Below are positions 12,202-22,874 of a DNA stretch of 64,000 nt, one piece after another. Below the pieces are notes generated by a model. The model had not been told where the DNA came from. It worked only from the letters and a program-made list of their open reading frames with translations, and ran no database searches. Position 1 is the stretch's first letter. The number at the start of each line of letters is the position of its first letter. Source of the DNA: Ceratotherium simum simum (taxonomy: Eukaryota > Chordata > Mammalia > Perissodactyla > Rhinocerotidae); contig NW_004454195.1 in NCBI RefSeq assembly GCF_000283155.1, positions 8,410,364 to 8,474,363 on the forward strand, read 5' to 3'. Both the position numbers and the translations under genes were made by a program.

Positions 12202-12531
12202 AATACAAAAGAAAAAGGTGTTATATAATACTTTTCTGTGTATCAAAATATTCCTTGCAAATGGAAGGAATGGAGTTTGCTCATGATGACATGTATGCAT
12301 GTTCTAACTCTCTGGGTGTCACACTTTCTATTACTTTCCCATTCAAAATGCCAAATACATACAAGACTCCAAAGGATGAATATAGGAGACTGTAAACAGG
12401 CCTCTAAGGTTGGAAAGTCTTAATAACAGAACAGGAAAATTTTAAATTACTTAAATATTATTAATAGTTTGGTTCCTTAACTTAATTTTTAAAAGTGTTA
12501 GGTCTTATATGCTTAGGATAAAAAGGTATTA

Positions 12532-12782
12532 CCGAGCCAGCCCCGATGGCCTAGTGTTCAAGTTTGGTGCCCTCTGCTTGGGCAGCCCGGGTTTGGTTCC
12601 CAGGCACGGAACCACACCATTCGTTTGTCAGTAGACATGCTGTGGCAGCAGCTCACATAGAAGAGCTAGAAGGACTTACAACTACTATATACAACTATGT
12701 ACTGGGGCTTTGGGGAGAGGGAAAAAAAAGAGAGGAAGATTGGCAACAGATGTCAGCTCAAGACGAATCTTTCCCAGCAAAA
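12532..12782 (+). mobile_element. ERE SINE with 12-bp target duplication
   Basis: The head 'ccgagccagccccgatggcc' and body 'acatgctgtggcagcagctc' are followed by both tail types: 'tactggggctttggggag' and then 'gaggaagattggcaacag' before the A-run. Flanks repeat 'aaaaaggtatta' (12520-12531 and 12783-12794), so the ends are exact. A and B boxes are degenerate, so Pol III activity is unlikely. Confidence 0.92.
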
Positions 12783-12884
12783 AAAAAGGTATTATCATCT
12801 TGATATTTAAAAAAATCAATCACTATTCAAAGAAACCACTAAAATGAATGAATTTAAAATCACTCATTCTTTATTAAATCATTT

Positions 12885-13060
12885 ATTTAACCAATCAATG
12901 TTTACCGAGCACCTACAACATACCAGGCACTGCACTGGGCACTGGGGCCTAATGTTGACCAACATTGACATGGTCAGGGCCTTCATAAGCTTACAGTCTA
13001 GGGGAGGATAGGAAAAATAAAGAAGTTATTATAATACTGTGTAGTAAGTGTGTGATAGGA
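12885..13060 (-). mobile_element. L2 LINE 3' fragment
   Basis: Reversed L2 3' end: 'accgagcacctacaacatac', 'caggcactgcactgggcac' and 'cataagcttacagtctaggg'. The consensus order is clear. Confidence 0.7.
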
Positions 13061-13899
13061 ATGCTCTTTGCTGTTGTCCAGTTACACCCAAGTCTTAGTG
13101 CTGGGCCTGTCCCTTCCCTACCACCATCCCATTTCGGCATGTCAGGGCCCCATCACCCTCTGTTGGAAGAAGAATTTGTGAGTGTCTTAAGCTCTTATTA
13201 AGTGAAGGGGAGCAGTGATTACCCATACATTTCAGATGGAAAGAAACAAACAGTTGAACTATTATCATAGAAGATGTCAAGGACAAGATGAACTGCTGAC
13301 ATGAGTTCCCCACTTGGGTAGTGTGTGGTATGCCCTAGAATGGCAACAAATTGTCTGCAGGCATTGGTTCGGCTTCAACCCCAACAGGAACTGTTCACTA
13401 TGGTTAACAATTCTCCCGGTGCTGACCCTGCTATATTTGTCCTGCTCAATCAGGCCTCTCATTCCCAGTCCCCACTTCCTGTAAGGCCATGCCCACCCTC
13501 CACGCCATCACACCCCTGCTGCTCAGCCCAAAAGACCCTCCCTTTATATGTAGTAGTGGGGAGGTGATGCTCCATTTTTCTTTTATGTTCTTTCTACTTC
13601 TATTTTTATGGTCTAAACTCTGTTCTCTGATTCCCTCAAAATTTCTCATCAGATATTCAAAAGCATGTTTAGAGGTCAAAACAAAACAAAAAAAAGAAAT
13701 ACCGAACATTGACTGTTTCCTGCTTTTTAAATTCTTGCTTTGACAATTCTACTTTTCCTCCAGGCAGAGTAGATGCCTCTGACAAATAGAAAAGTCACGC
13801 AAGCATAAGGACGCTGAGAAAAGAAAAGGACAAAGGCTGATATTTCAAGATATTATCATGTAATTAGTGTTATGATAGGGGAAGTTCAGGATGCTGAGG
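13061..13899. other. Non-coding stretch, no gene seen
   Basis: Unassigned. Overlapping ORFs at 13277-13743 lie on both strands over the same bases, which argues against coding. Confidence 0.45.
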
Positions 13900-14540
13900 G
13901 GCCCATCACCAATCAGATTATACAGGGCCCAGAGGAATGTTAAGACAGTTGGACTCCATTGTGAGAGCAGTGCAGAGCCATCTAACGGTCTTAAGCAGGA
14001 GAATGTCATGATAAGATTTCAGTTTTAAATTCCAGTTTGGCTGTAATGTGGAGAACAGATAGGAGGGAGAAAAGACTGAGAGCAAGAAGAGTTGGAAGGT
14101 GAATGTAGAATCAAAGTGAGAATTGATGGTGGGTTGCACCAGAATAATATAGTGGGGTTGGAAGGGATTGGATGGTTTTGTGAGATACTTAGTAGTTCCA
14201 GCTGGCAAAACATAGCGGCTGACTCAATGTGAGGGATCCAAGAAGAAGAGGCATCAAGGATGACTCCCAGATTCCAATGAGAACAGCTGAACTTCCCATT
14301 CCTGTGAGATAAGGAACACAGGAGGATGAGGTGAGGTAGAGGTGGGGAGCCAATATAATGAGTTCATCTTGAGGCATATTAAGCTTGAACACTCAAGTAG
14401 AGAAGTTAATATAGCATTGGAAATAAGATCTGGGGCTCAAGAACAAGTTTGGGCTGGAAATAGAGATTTGGAATTCATCAGGGTGGAGGTAACAATCGAA
14501 ACTAAGGAAAAGACTGGGAATATCTGGGAGACTTTTTTGA
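13900..14540 (-). mobile_element. L2 LINE fragment
   Basis: Reversed L2 landmarks appear in order: 'gtcttaagcaggagaatgtc', 'ggcatcaaggatgactccc', 'ttgaggcatattaagcttg', and 'agagatttggaattcatc'. About 640 bp of internal L2 sequence covering the former reverse-transcriptase C-terminal region. Non-coding now. Confidence 0.6.
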
Positions 14541-14564
14541 AAATGTGGGAACAAAATAGATTCA

Positions 14565-14775
14565 ATTTCTTTAATAAATATAGAGTAATTCAGATTTTCC
14601 ATTTCTTTTAGTTTCAGTTTTAGTAAGTTACATTTATCAAGGAATTTGTCCATTTTATCTAAGTTGTGAAATATTGGTATTCATAATATTCTCTTATTAT
14701 CCTTTTAATATCTGTAGGATATGCAGTGATCTTCTCTCTTTTATTCCCAATATTTGCCTCTAGCCAAGGCAGTAA
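14565..14775 (-). mobile_element. Old L1 ORF2 fragment
   Basis: The plus strand reads as reversed L1 ORF2: 'gattcaatttctttaataaa', 'tcagattttccatttctt', 'aaggaatttgtccattttat' and 'ctaagttgtgaaatattgg'. Short fragment of an L1M-age element. Confidence 0.65.
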
Positions 14776-14799
14776 GAAGAGTAAAAGAAATAAGGGCAT

Positions 14800-14993
14800 T
14801 TATATGGGGAGGAGTAGAGAGGAGGGAGTACATAAGGCACAAGGAAACTTGAGTGTAATGGATATATTCACTGTCTTGATTGTGGCAATGGCTTCATGAG
14901 TTTCCATATATGTCAAAATGTTATCAAATTGTATACATTAAAGATGTTTAGCTTCTTGTATGATGATTTTACCTTAAAGCTGTAAGAAAAAAT
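14800..14993 (+). mobile_element. Old L1 3' UTR fragment
   Basis: 'ttcactgtcttgattgtgg', 'catatatgtcaaaatg' and 'ttatcaaattgtatacatta' correspond to the L1M 3' untranslated region, ending in an A-run. It lies directly against the next L1 piece. Confidence 0.6.
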
Positions 14994-15667
14994 GGCATAC
15001 AGATTGCAAATGAAGACATAAAATGGTCTTTACTTGCAGGTAACATGATGGTCTATATAAAAAATGCTACATAGTCTACAAAACAACTACTAGAATAAGT
15101 AAATTTAGCAAGATCACAGGATACGTGATCCATATGCATAAATCAGTTGCATTTCTATAAACTAAAAGAATACGAGAATAAAAAATTTTTTAATCCTTTT
15201 AAAACAATTTAAAAACCATAAAATGCTAAAGAATGAATTTAATGAAAGACACATGAGAACTCCACATTGAGAACTATAAAACATTCCTGAGAGAAAATAA
15301 AGAAGACCCAAATAAAAGGAAGGACATACCACGATCATGGAAAAGATGATTCAATATTCCTAATACGTCTATCCTCTTATTTGTCTTTAGATTCATACAC
15401 TCTTAATCAAAATCACAACAGCCATTTTGTAGAAACTGAAGAGCTCATTCTAAAGTTTATCTGGAAATGCAAAGGACCAAATAAACAACACAATCTTGAA
15501 AAAGAAAGAAAGAACGAATGAAGAACCGAACCAAGTTGGAAGGCCTACAATACAAATTAAAGACTCACTATAAATTTCATTAATCAAGACTCTGTGACAT
15601 TGGTATAAGAATACACAAATAGAGCGGTGGAATACAATAGAGTCTGGTCATAAACCCACATATCTAT

Positions 15668-16330
15668 TGTCGGGGTAAGAGGGAGAATCTCCCTCTGCCC
15701 TTTTCCTTAAGGTTCTTCTGGCTGGCCAAATCATTAACAAGACAGGTTAGCAGGAGAAAATAATACCAAGTTTAATAACATGTATACATGGGAGAAAGCA
15801 GGGACACTGTGTTTCTCAACACAATAGCAGAAATTCTCGTCTTAAATATCATTTTCAGCCAATGACAAAGGAGGATTTTGGGGGTGGGGGAAGTCAGTTA
15901 CAGGAGATTACCACTAAAGCACAGTAAACAAGAGTAAGGTTATTATGTAGATTTAAGGCCTCACCTTCCACATTGATAAGTCACTAGAAATGAGCTCATC
16001 CCCCTCTCTTCTCAAAACAGAGAGGGAGATACCTTTACAAATGGAGATTTCCCTTATAAATGTAAATGATTGTCTGGCAACTCCTCGCAGGGTCATCCAG
16101 AGAATGTGGCCAGAGAGACAGAACTTCTGATAAGAGGGGCTTGTTGGTGCCTTTCCTATTGTAACATTTACCCTACGTTATCTTTATAGCTATCATGATA
16201 GATCTGTTCCAGGAAAGAGCTACCATGTCAAATTCTTTAGGCAGTTAGTAAGAGAGGTCAAATGTCCCTAAAAAAAAACAACCAAGGTAAAGAGATAGAT
16301 TTCAGGGTGGCCAAATCTTGATCTCCCACA
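15668..16330 (-). mobile_element. Solo LTR, class I (ERV1-like), copy 2
   Basis: Reverse-oriented, from 'tgtcggggtaagagg' to 'gatctcccaca'. The exact target duplication 'ctat' (15664-15667 and 16331-16334) identifies the ends. A 4-bp duplication is usual for class I endogenous retroviruses. At 663 bp it is about 140 bp longer than copies 1 and 3. The extra sequence lies around 16080-16240, in the upstream (U3) part in the element's own orientation. No internal genes. Confidence 0.85.
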
Positions 16331-16558
16331 CTATGGTCAATTGATTTTTAACAAATGTGTCAAAAGAATTCAACAAGGAGAGTGAAGTTTTTATTAATGA
16401 AATAGTTCTGGAACAATTGAACAAAGGCATGGGGAAAATAAGCTTTGAACCCTATCTTATGACTCATAAAAATTAATTTGAGATGGATCATAGACGTATA
16501 CTTAAAAGCTAAAACTATAAAGATTCTAGAAGAAAACATTGAAAACTATCTTTGTGAC

Positions 16559-17083
16559 TGAAGGGGAGGAAGACTATCCTCTACCAACTCTGGGTCCTTC
16601 CTGGCTGGGCTACAAATTAAATTGAAATGAGACGTAATAGCAGGAGAAAATCTAACAAAGCTTTATAACATTAATACATGAGAGAAACTGAGTTTCTTAA
16701 CAAATGGCGGAGGTTTTTCACCTTAAATAGATTTAGATAAAGACAAAGGAGGATGTTGGGGGTGGGGCAGGAGACAGATTACGGGAAAGCATGGCAATCA
16801 GGGGTATGCAGATTTAAGTCCTTTCCTTCCGTCCTGATAAGGGTTTCCAGAGATAAGGTCATCCCCCCCTCCTCCCAGTACAGAGAGGGAGATATTTTTA
16901 CAAATGTAAATGTTTGGTAAACAGAACTTTGATAAGAATGGGCTTAGTAGGGACCCTGCCAGTCTGTCCATACCCAGAGTTAAATTCCTTTAGGCAGTTA
17001 GTGGGGGAGGTCCAATGTCCGTTAGAGAAAATAATCAAGGTAAAGAGATATATTTTGGGGTGGCCAAATTTTGATCTCCCACA
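16559..17083 (-). mobile_element. Solo LTR, class I (ERV1-like), copy 3
   Basis: Reverse-oriented, from 'tgaaggggaggaagac' to 'tttgatctcccaca', flanked by the exact 4-bp duplication 'tgac' (16555-16558 and 17084-17087). Length 525 bp, nearly that of copy 1 (521 bp). It sits only about 230 bp from copy 2 in the same L1 and the same orientation. The different target sites show two separate integrations, each followed by loss of the internal region. Confidence 0.88.
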
Positions 17084-17310
17084 TGACCTTGAGGTAGGCA
17101 AATATTTCTTAGAAAGGACATAAATACACTAAAACTAACAGAAAAATATAACAAATTGGACTTCATCAAAAATTTTAAAAGTCATTATTAAGAAAATGAA
17201 TCTGTAAGCCACAGACTAGGAGAAAATATTCCCAGCACATACATATGACAAATATGGGTATCCAGAATATACAAATCAAAAACAAGAAATTATCAAACCA
17301 ACAGGTTCTG

Positions 17311-18104
17311 AGAGAGCCTACTAAATTTAGATGGATATAGGCACTGTTGATAGTCCTATGGTACCTGAAGCCAGCCCTAGGGCCCAGGGGAGTTTCTAAG
17401 CAAGAGTATCCTTTCCCAGACAAAGACCTCTCAGAATATGATTCAGTCACTCTCCTAGGTCCATTTATTCTCCAAAATGTGGTTACTAAAATCTTACCAG
17501 AGAACTTTTGTAAGCCAGCTTGTAACACTATATTTTCATGCAATATTGAGTTTAGCTAAACTCTCTGAATTTTGCAACTACAGAAAACCCTGGAGGGTTT
17601 GGGAAGCTGCTCCAAAAGATTTCTGAAAATCCTATGTGTGAGTGGGTCATCGGGGCTGTGGTTATTTTAATTCAATAAAGGATAAATATAGAAAGTTATC
17701 AGAGAGTCTAAGACTCTCAAAAGGAAACATTTACACAGTTTCTTTTCTCAAGGAGCCATACTTTAGAGAATTAGTTGATGAGTCCAGTCAGAAGATTTAC
17801 ATGAATGTTTGAATTTCTGCCTTCAAGTCTACAATTTTCTGAGGATGAAAGTAGAATGCATTATGGTGAACTAAGAGGATTATTTTGATGCTACAAATGA
17901 ACACTTTAGCTAATCAAGCATTGTGCACTGGTGAGAAGAGTTTAAATTCTAAGGTCTCAATCAAAGTATTGGAAAGCTGTTACCTCTCAGATTACAGCCA
18001 AAAGAACGCCATTTTTTCCCTCATCGTTAAAGTAGTATTTGCATATTGTAGAGATTTTGGAAGGTCTTAAAATAACAGAAGGAAAAAAATTACATATAAT
18101 TCTA
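17311..18104. other. Non-coding stretch, no gene seen
   Basis: Unassigned AT-rich sequence downstream of the L1. Short ORFs only. Confidence 0.45.
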
Positions 18105-18850
18105 CATTCAGTTTTTCTTACTCATGTCATAGTTTAGATCGTTTCATATCTTGCTCTTTTTCTCCTAACATTTTATTGTAAGCATTCCTCTATATTTAAA
18201 ATTCTCTGCAAACTATTTTCCTTAACTGTTTCCTTAGTGGCGGATATTCAAATTGTTTCTAGTTTTTCTTTCTTTATGCAATGATGAATAATGCTGTTAT
18301 GAAGATCTCTGTGCTTTTTTTTTTTTTTTTGAGGAAGACTGGCCCTAAGCTAACGTCTGTTGCCAATCTTCCCCTTTTTGCTTGAGGATGATTGTCCCTG
18401 AGCTAACATCTGTGCCAATCTTCCTCTATTTTGTATATAGGATGCCACCACGGCATGGTTTGATGAGCAGCGTGTATGTCCGCATCCAGGATCCAAATGT
18501 GCGAACCCTGGACAGCTGAAGCAGAGCATGTGAACTTAACCACTACGCCATCGGGCCAGACCCTGCATTATTTTTTTAATCTATTTCAGAATGTATTCTT
18601 AGAATTCTACCCCAAATTCTATATTACTGTGTCAATGAATATGAAAAATTTAAAGCATCTTGACATTCCATCAGACTGATTTCCAAAACCTTTGCATCCT
18701 TTTATGAGTACTCTAAGAGTGCTTTTTCCACCATACCTTTAACAGCACTGGGTATTCTGAGTTTAGAATCTATGCCAATTTAGTATGTGAAAAACGCTCT
18801 CTTTGGATCTAGTCTTTAGAAATCAGTAACTTTAGTTAATTTTTATTTAT
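18105..18850 (-). mobile_element. Old L1M 3' region, split by an ERE
   Basis: Reversed L1M 3' sequence: 'caaattgtttctagtttttc', 'caatgatgaataatgctg', after the ERE 'attctaccccaaattctat', 'gtactctaagagtgcttttt' and 'aacagcactgggtattctga'. The familiar order of an ancient L1 3' UTR continues on both sides of the ERE at 18315-18563. Confidence 0.6.
18315..18563 (-). mobile_element. ERE-type tRNA-derived SINE
   Basis: A T-run leads into 'gaggaagactggccctaagc', a second related arm 'gaggatgattgtccctgagc', 'ggatgccaccacggcatgg', a decayed B box, and the reversed head 'catcgggccagaccc'. It is nested in an L1M remnant. Target duplication not clearly preserved. Confidence 0.9.
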
Positions 18851-19572
18851 TTTAGTGGCTCATTTCCCAACTTGGAATATATTTATTCCAAGTTTAAAAA
18901 GTGCATTTCTACAGTGTTGTTGTTCACTCTGATTATCCTTCCTTCTCTTTCTTACTAACACTCCACTTTCCTCCTCCCAGTTATGAAGGTTGGTTAAGAT
19001 TCCACTCAGAATGTCCACCAGATGTTGATGTAGTTGCTGGATAGGATTGTGGGGGAGGGATGGCTACAAGAGATTGCTTTTAGTTCTATTCATCAGAAAT
19101 TTGTAGAAGGCTGATTTGAAATATTTCTATAGCAGGGACTGAATACTATCCATTTTCTAAAATCATCAAAGTAGCCTTAATCTGAATCCTGATGGCATGT
19201 GACTCAGGCTTCAGCTCCATATTACTTCTCATGAAGTTATCAAATTCCTGATGATTGCCTGGGCGTGGTTAGAAGGTGGGGCATTCCCTATTCCCAGAGG
19301 CGTGCTTCTTCTCTCTATATCTTTTAGCAGACTACCAGACCATTCTTAAGCATCCAAATTTTGAGAACACAAAAACATCAATTTCTTCTTCCCTGGAAAA
19401 GCTTTATCATCTCAGGTGTCTCTAGTACAAGAAGAATAACCTAGGAATAGGGTAGGTCACCCTGGCTCATGTGACCAATTACTGGCAGCCATTTGACAAT
19501 ACGATTTTCTTGTTTTAATGAAAAGGATACACTGGGGAAAGAAACATGGGAGAAGTAGATGGATAAAGAGAG
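18851..19572. other. Non-coding stretch, no gene seen
   Basis: Unassigned sequence. No exon, RNA gene or repeat I can name. Confidence 0.45.
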
Positions 19573-19660
19573 ACAGAGTCACAGAGAGAGAAAAAGAAAG
19601 AAAGAGTGGAAAGTCACAGAAAAAAGACAGACAGACACAGAAAGAGACAATCAGACACAG
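19573..19660. repeat. GA-rich low-complexity tract
   Basis: Purine-rich run of AGAGAG, AAAG and GACA units. A basic-looking ORF across it is a product of the repeat. Confidence 0.8.
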
Positions 19661-19694
19661 TAAGAAACTAACACGTTGTATCTATTTGTCTCAA

Positions 19695-19704
19695 TGTGTG
19701 TGTT

Positions 19705-19735
<31 letters not shown>

Positions 19736-19736
19736 A
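19695..19736. repeat. (TG)n(AG)n microsatellite
   Basis: A TG run passes directly into an AG run, forming a compound dinucleotide repeat. Confidence 0.9.
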
Positions 19737-21559
19737 ACACTAATATGTAATAGCGGATTTGACTTTAAATATGCAGTGCTGATGTCCCAAAATATACCTT
19801 TGCCTGCAAGCCTCCTGCAGGTTGATTTCAGCACTTGGTAGGGCTAGCCTGATTTGCATGGTCTCTCAGAGGCTTCCCGAGGTCCCTGTCTGTGAGGTTG
19901 TCCCCTTGTAGATGATTGCCTCCAGGCAGAGAGCTGCATCTGGGCAACAGGAGAGGACATGAAGCATCTGACTATTGAGCCAATGATTCCATTAGATGAT
20001 TCTAGAATAAGTAAATAACTAGCACAATAGAATTCAAAGTGAGGGAACAAAATCCACAGATAAGATATAAAAGACAGCATTTACATTTTTTTTAGATAAC
20101 TACAAAGCCTTAGAGAATCCTAGGAAACAATGACTAATTACTAATGAAGAATTAGGATCTTTCAGACAATGAGAGAGACCAGCAGGCTTGAACGTTGTTT
20201 CTTGGCAGACTGTGTCCCTAAGGTCCTCTGAGAAGGAAGTCCTACTTGCCAGACTCTTCAGATTTCAAGATGAGACACGTGCTATAAAAGGACCCCAAGG
20301 AAGAAAATGACTTCAGATATTGTTGCTGAGCGCGTGGGTTGCTGCTTCCGGGAGAGCAGGTGGGCAGCAAACTCTGTGAAGCGCTGATGGTCCGTTCTCG
20401 AGGGAAACACCTGGAAAATGTAGCAGTGGTTTTGGAGAATAGAGAGAAAGCAAGCTTTTCTGGGATGATATCATCAGTTATTTATAGTTGGATATATTTG
20501 TCTTGGTTCAATATAGGATTAGGAGCTGAAGGTCCCCGTGTACAGCAGAAGGAAGATAGGCAAGCTTGGGAATTGCCCTAAATTCCTCCAACTTCCTAAT
20601 TATCCCCAGGGGAGTAGACTATGCAAAGTAACAATACAACCTTTGGTTATTGATGTTTAATGAAGTTAAATGAGCTTGGCTGAAGGTTGACACGCTCGGG
20701 GCTCCTGAAAAGGAGCTCTTGTAAGAATAAGTGTGTGATTGTTTCTTTGTCATCACAGGTTTGATCCAATCCTTGAGATTTCCCGACTTCAGGGTGCATT
20801 GTCCGTGCCTTCTTCAGCAGGTGGAGCTCTATAACTACGCAGGAAATGATGTGTCTAGGCCTGGAGATTTTTCTTTTTTGATTGGAAAGAGGTCAGACTT
20901 TTTGGAGAGTGCTGAACACCGTGGACTATGGTGATAGAATTATTCTTGTGGCATTTTTTTTAGAAGAGAGTATTCCTTGATGTGTTGCTTCTGATAGTGT
21001 TCAACCATAGAAAGAGTCCACGGTAAGCATTTTCCCTTTTATTATGACTGGTATTCTTTGCAGTTGTTCCAGGTCGATCAAGTATGGTTTGGGAGATTGG
21101 ATTTATTAATGTTATTAGCACACTTGGCACTGGTAATGATTACAATATGCCAAGTGAGCACTAGGGAATTTATTGTTTGACTTAGAACCACATGATCATC
21201 TCTCTCCCTTTGTTCATTAGACTTTGAGGTTCTAGCTCTATTAAATTCTTAGGACTTTCACCTGTTCACTCATGTTTGACTTCTCAAAGCAACTTAAAAA
21301 AATATTTTGCTTTCTTAAAAAGGTAACTTTTCCCAAAACATGGCATATTTTTCATTAACTCTGATAAAAGTGCTTATGATTAGATTAAAATGCCAATAAT
21401 AAATGTGTTAAGGAGAAATTAGACATCCATACCATCTTCTCTTTTACTCCTACTTTTAATGCAGAAAATTCTATGAGAAATACTGAAATACACAGGACTT
21501 CAATTCCTTGACACCATTTTGGTCATAGAGTTTAAGCTTACTTGGTATTAGTTGGTGAA
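19737..21559. other. Non-coding stretch, no gene seen
   Basis: About 1.8 kb unassigned. A splice-acceptor-like 'tttctttgtcatcacag' at 20743-20759 is followed by an ORF to about 20934, but there is no matching donor, homology or partner exon, so I do not call an exon. Confidence 0.45.
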
Positions 21560-21645
21560 TAAATGGGTGGATAGATGGATGGATGGATGGATGGATGGTT
21601 GGATGGTTGGATGGATGGATGGATGGATAGACAGAAAGAGGGCTG
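21560..21645. repeat. (ATGG)n microsatellite
   Basis: ATGG/GATG tetranucleotides with occasional GGTT variants, ending in 'gatagacagaaag'. Confidence 0.93.
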
Positions 21646-22021
21646 GACAGGTGGATTTAAGTTTAAATGATCCTTGTTGAAATTTGTTCATAGTACAGGA
21701 CTGTTATTAATGCTTCAGAGAAGTATACAGTGATTATTTTTATGGAGCTTCCTAAGAAAAGTTAGCCAAAATAAATGTTGTTTCACATCCATCCATAACT
21801 TATAACAGGCTATAGCATATTTTGTCTAAAGTTTGGATACTTCTGAAATCAACAGAAATAATAGATAAACAGTACAGTAGCATTTTTATTTTCTTAAGCA
21901 CAGCAGAAATAAGAAAGGAAATTTTAGAACCGGTATAAACTGAGTTTTTATGAATTTGAGACTTGCTTGCAGAATATTTGCCAAGAGTTGTGTAAGACTA
22001 GAATGATGAAATGTGGTATTT

Positions 22022-22210
22022 ATTTAGTCCAACAAACATTAATTGAGGACGTACTATGTGCCAGGAAGTGCACTAGGCACTGGGGGATCAAGAGCGAATA
22101 CCTCCATTTCTGCCTCTGAGGATCATACAACCTCATGGAGAAGGGGACACATGAACAGATGATGAGATTGGTTCATTATGGTAAAGTGGTACGATTACCG
22201 CTAGTGACAT
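22022..22210 (-). mobile_element. L2 LINE 3' fragment
   Basis: Reversed L2 3' end: 'ttgaggacgtactatgtgcc', 'gtgcactaggcactggggga', 'catacaacctcatggag'. Clear consensus order. Confidence 0.7.
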
Positions 22211-22219
22211 GGGAGGATT

Positions 22220-22335
22220 AGACTATGATATTTTTGAAAGCAGATGACTATCTTATTCATCTTTATTTCTTAGTGTCTAGAGAGTCTCTGGAAGATGATA
22301 GTGGTTTAAAAAATATTACTGAGTGAATGAATGAA
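22220..22335 (+). mobile_element. L2 LINE 3' terminus
   Basis: Forward L2 terminus: 'tatttcttagtgtctagaga', then 'atattactgagtgaatgaat'. The terminal GAATGA-type repeat is the L2 end signature. It lies head to head with the previous reverse fragment. Confidence 0.55.
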
Positions 22336-22389
22336 ACCTGGAGGTTGAGCAAAAATTTCTTGAGGGAGGTGATGTCTAGACCATCAATA

Positions 22390-22870
22390 ACAATAAGGAT
22401 ACTAATGATGATGGCTAATATTGATTGAAAGTTTATTATGTTCACTATTTAAAATATTCATGTCATCTTCACAAAATTTTCATGTCATTTCTGAGATAGA
22501 TGCTATGATTGTTCCTGTTGTGCTGAGGATAAAACTAACACAGAGATGGGTTAAAAATTTGCCCAAGGGGCCGGCTTGGTGGTGTAGTGGTTGAGTTCAC
22601 ACTCTCCACTTCAGCAGCCCAGGATTTGTGGGGTCAGATCCCTGGCACAGACCTATACACTGCTCGTCAAGTCACACCGTGGCGGCATCCCACATACAAA
22701 ATAGTGGAAGATGGGCACAAATGTTAGCTCAGGGACAATCTTCCTCAAGCAAAATGAGGAAGATTGGCAACAGATGTTAGCTCAGGGACAATCTTCCTCA
22801 CCAAAAAAAAAATTGCCCAAGATCCTCCACTAATAAATGTTAGAACCAAGATTCAAATCTAGCACCCCCC
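22390..22870 (+). mobile_element. MIR SINE split by an ERE
   Basis: Left part: 'ggctaatattgattgaaagt', 'tttctgagatagatgctatg' and 'gaggataaaactaacacaga'. Right part, after the ERE at 22568-22812: 'gatcctccactaataaatgt' and 'gaaccaagattcaaatctag'. MIR continues across the insertion with 'ttgcccaag' duplicated. Confidence 0.65.
22568..22812 (+). mobile_element. ERE SINE with 9-bp target duplication, nested in MIR
   Basis: Head 'gggccggcttggtggtgtag', body 'accgtggcggcatcccacat', tail with the duplicated arm 'gttagctcagggacaatctt' (22724-22743 and again near 22778) and an A-run. The flanking 'ttgcccaag' (22559-22567, 22813-22821) sets the ends. A and B boxes are partly decayed. Confidence 0.95.
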
Positions 22871-22874
22871 AAAA

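Larger units (their letters stand above)
14994..17310 (+). mobile_element. L1 ORF2 remnant, split by two solo LTRs
   Basis: L1 blocks lie at about 14994-15667, 16331-16558 and 17084-17310. Removing the LTRs with one copy of each target site restores continuous L1 reading, for example 'catatctatggtcaattg' across the first and 'tatctttgtgaccttgagg' across the second. The blocks represent the region from the reverse-transcriptase domain towards the ORF2 C-terminus. They are full of stops and frameshifts and cannot make protein. Confidence 0.85.

Noticed and set aside
3102..17083. Paired LTRs of one provirus (copies 1 and 2, or 2 and 3)
   Set aside because: Copy 1 is opposite in orientation to the others. 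Copies 2 and 3 each have their own 4-bp duplication with L1 sequence between them, so they are not the two ends of one provirus.
19518..19841. Basic Lys/Arg/Glu-rich ORF followed by Cys/Val and Glu/Arg runs
   Set aside because: It translates the GA-rich tract and the TG/AG microsatellite.
20743..20934. Possible exon after a good splice-acceptor-like pyrimidine tract
   Set aside because: No donor site pairing, homology or second exon could be shown. Such tracts are common in non-coding DNA.
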